Below the pieces are notes generated by a model that was not told the DNA's origin, did not search any database, and was given only the letters and a program-made list of their open reading frames with translations. A program made the position numbers and the translations under genes. Positions 62,165 through 64,000 of a DNA stretch of 64,000 bases are shown one piece after another. The DNA comes from Duganella sp. CF402. GTDB taxonomy: Bacteria > Pseudomonadota > Gammaproteobacteria > Burkholderiales > Burkholderiaceae_D. Where the stretch lies: contig NZ_FOBG01000001.1 of assembly GCF_900109645.1 (NCBI RefSeq), forward strand, positions 3,524,520 to 3,588,519, written 5' to 3'. Each line of letters begins with the position of its first letter. The first letter of the stretch is position 1.

Positions 62165-64000
62165 ATGATGGAAATCTTCTCTACGCCTGACAATCCTTCC
62201 CTTATCCACTACGGCACCTACTCGCCGTTGCTGGTGATCCTCTCGATCCTGGTTGCCATATTCTCATCATGGATGGGATTGCAAGTCGCGGCGCAAGCGC
62301 GCCTTGGTGGCACGCGCGGCCTGCGTGCCATGATGCTAGTCACCGGCAGCCTGGCGCTCGGCTGCGGCGTTTGGGCCATGCACTTCATCGGCATGCTGGC
62401 CTTCGACCTGTGCATCAATGTCGACTACGACCGCGGCCTGACGCTGCTGTCGGTGCTACCCAGCCTTGCCGCCTCCTACGTCGCGCTGACCATCATCAGC
62501 CGCCGCCGCGTTACCCGGCTGTCGCTGGTGGTGGGCGGGGTGCTGGTGGGTGCCGGCATCGGCGCCATGCACTACACCGGCATGGCCGCGATGCAGATGG
62601 AACTGGCGCAGCGCTACGACCCGTTCATGTTCGGCCTGTCGATCGTGGTGGCAGTGGTGCTGGCCACGCTGGCCCTGTGGATCCGCTTCGGCCTGCGCAC
62701 GCTGCGCCTGCCGCGCACGGTGCTGGGCGCGATCAGCGCCACGGTGATGGGCTGCGCCATCGCCGGCATGCACTACACCGGCATGGCGGCGGCGCGCTTC
62801 GTCGGCACGCTGCCGGTGGACGCCGCATCGCAAACCAACTCCACCTTCCTGGCACTGGCCATCACACTGATCACGGTGGCCTTCACCGTGTTCGTGATGG
62901 CGGCCAACGGCCTGCTGCGCTATCGCGAAATGTACCGCCAGCAGGCAGAGAGCGAAGCCTGGATGCGCGCCCTGCTGACCACCACCATCGACGGCGTGAT
63001 CACGGTCGACCGCGCCGGCGTGATCCACGAATTCAACCTGTCTGCGGAACGCATCTTCGGCTGGAGCCGCGATGAAATCGTCGGCCGCAACATCCGCTTG
63101 CTGATGGCAGATACCGAGCGCTCGGAGCGCGACGGCTTCCTCAACTTCCTGCAGACCGGCGACGCCAGCGTGGTCGGGCGCGGCAGCGAAGTACTCGGCC
63201 TGCGCAAGGACGGCAGCCAGGTGCCGATCCGGCGCGCGCTGGGCCACGCGCGCATGGCGGAACGCGACCTGTTCGTACTGTTCATCACCGACATCAGTGA
63301 ACGCCGCGCCATCATGCAGGCGCTGCGCGACAGCGAGCTGCAATTCCGCTCGCTGATCGGGAACATCCCCGGCATCGCGTTCCGCAGCAGCATGGCCTTC
63401 GACGCACCCCCGCTGTTCATCAGCGATAACATCGAACGCCTGGCCGGCTATCCTGCCAGCGATTTCGTCGGCGCCAACCGCACCCGCACGCTGGCCTCGC
63501 TGATCTGCGAGGAAGACCGCGCGCGCGTGGGTGCGGCAATCTCGCGCAGCATCGACAAGCTGGCCACCTATCAGATCGAATACTGTCTGGTGCACGCAGA
63601 CGGCAGCAAACGCTTCATGTGGGAGCACGGCGCCGTCACTCAGGATGAAACCCATCCCGAGATCCGCTGGATCGACGGCGTGATCCTCGACATCAGCGAA
63701 CGGCGCGAAATGGAGCTGCAGCTGCGCAAGGCCAAGGAGACGGCGGAACAGGCGGCGGCGGCGCGCGCCAGCTTCGTCGCCAACATGAGCCACGAGATCC
63801 GCACGCCGATGAACGCCATCCTCGGGTTCACCGACGTGCTGCTCGACACCCCGCTCGATGACGAGCAGCGCCGCCACCTCGACACCGTGCGCAAGGAAGG
63901 CCGCTCGCTGCTACGCCTGCTCAACGAAATCCTCGACACCGCCAAGCTGGATAAGGGCGCAATGGAGCTGGAGCCGGACGATTACAGCCTGCTCAACCTG
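62165..64000 (+). CDS. MHYT-PAS sensor histidine kinase (partial, runs off the window)
   Basis: 612 codons are visible. Seven membrane helices form an MHYT domain with the repeated motif MHFIGM, MHYTGM, MHYTGM (proposed to bind copper and sense oxygen, CO or NO). Two PAS domains follow (DGVITVDRAGVIHEFN; GIAFRSSMAFDAPPLFISDN with a PAC end), then HisKA with the phospho-acceptor His in [14 protein letters not shown]. The ATPase domain lies beyond the edge; receiver and HPt domains are likely. ATG 62165 or 62168 could start it. Confidence 0.92.
   Translation, partial: MMEIFSTPDNPSLIHYGTYSPLLVILSILVAIFSSWMGLQVAAQARLGGTRGLRAMMLVTGSLALGCGVWAMHFIGMLAFDLCINVDYDRGLTLLSVLPSLAASYVALTIISRRRVTRLSLVVGGVLVGAGIGAMHYTGMAAMQMELAQRYDPFMFGLSIVVAVVLATLALWIRFGLRTLRLPRTVLGAISATVMGCAIAGMHYTGMAAARFVGTLPVDAASQTNSTFLALAITLITVAFTVFVMAANGLLRYREMYRQQAESEAWMRALLTTTIDGVITVDRAGVIHEFNLSAERIFGWSRDEIVGRNIRLLMADTERSERDGFLNFLQTGDASVVGRGSEVLGLRKDGSQVPIRRALGHARMAERDLFVLFITDISERRAIMQALRDSELQFRSLIGNIPGIAFRSSMAFDAPPLFISDNIERLAGYPASDFVGANRTRTLASLICEEDRARVGAAISRSIDKLATYQIEYCLVHADGSKRFMWEHGAVTQDETHPEIRWIDGVILDISERREMELQLRKAKETAEQAAAARASFVANMSHEIRTPMNAILGFTDVLLDTPLDDEQRRHLDTVRKEGRSLLRLLNEILDTAKLDKGAMELEPDDYSLLNL

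Noticed and set aside
1..64000. Insertion sequences, prophage, CRISPR arrays or rRNA
   Set aside because: No transposase, integrase, phage structural gene, regular repeat-spacer array or rRNA sequence was seen.

Overview
The window is GC-rich, densely coded chromosomal DNA. It most resembles a betaproteobacterium of the Oxalobacteraceae (Massilia/Duganella/Janthinobacterium type). Reasons: the trxA-rho-rpmE2 order, a HutC end, many propeller-type sensor kinases, a large TonB receptor, TorF and DUF3570 outer-membrane families, and a CTERM/intramembrane-protease system. This assignment rests on gene content only; no search was run.

Layout. 1-9.9 kb: end of hutC, a multi-PAS hybrid kinase with a periplasmic NMT1-like sensor plus a coupled receiver protein, then trxA, rho, rpmE2, a GT39-like membrane protein and a small exported protein. 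10-14.4 kb: an unusual FtsH-like membrane protease converging on a KimA-like potassium/amino-acid permease, then tRNA-Leu(CAA). 14.4-24.5 kb: a stress/redox catabolic block bounded by two direct copies of one SDR gene (one with a 12-codon deletion). It holds a YeaR-like cupin, an alternative oxidase with an NsrR-like operator, a DUF305/YncE pair, a quinone oxidoreductase, two EHN-type epoxide hydrolases and a LysR regulator. 24.6-29.2 kb: module A, a NarL-type regulator, a beta-propeller sensor kinase and an Asp-nucleophile alpha/beta hydrolase. A paralogous module B with an SDR lies at 48.9-54.3 kb.

30.3-40.7 kb is the most interesting part. To the left an operon encodes an ECF sigma factor, a membrane anti-sigma factor whose periplasmic end looks like a subtilisin propeptide, a subtilase lacking the usual oxyanion Asn, and a TorF-like outer-membrane protein. 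To the right an operon encodes a small glutamic-type intramembrane protease, a giant cytochrome c/choice-of-anchor-D/CTERM protein fused in frame to a TlpA-type thioredoxin, a DUF4266 lipoprotein, a DUF3570 barrel, ApbE and DsbD. The 145-base gap carries two near-identical promoters pointing outwards, suggesting one regulon controlled by the sigma factor and possibly gated by the protease/propeptide pair.

40.7-48.3 kb: glucarate dehydratase, a TonB receptor with paired inverted operators, an S10 peptidase and a BNR-4 protein. 54.3-57 kb: a lower-GC accessory patch with a two-DTG aspartic-protease-like protein, a broken metallopeptidase and a lipoprotein. 57-60.2 kb: a MacAB-type export operon. 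60.4-64 kb: dienelactone hydrolase, a Tat-type chloroperoxidase-like hydrolase, and the start of an MHYT-PAS histidine kinase that runs off the end.
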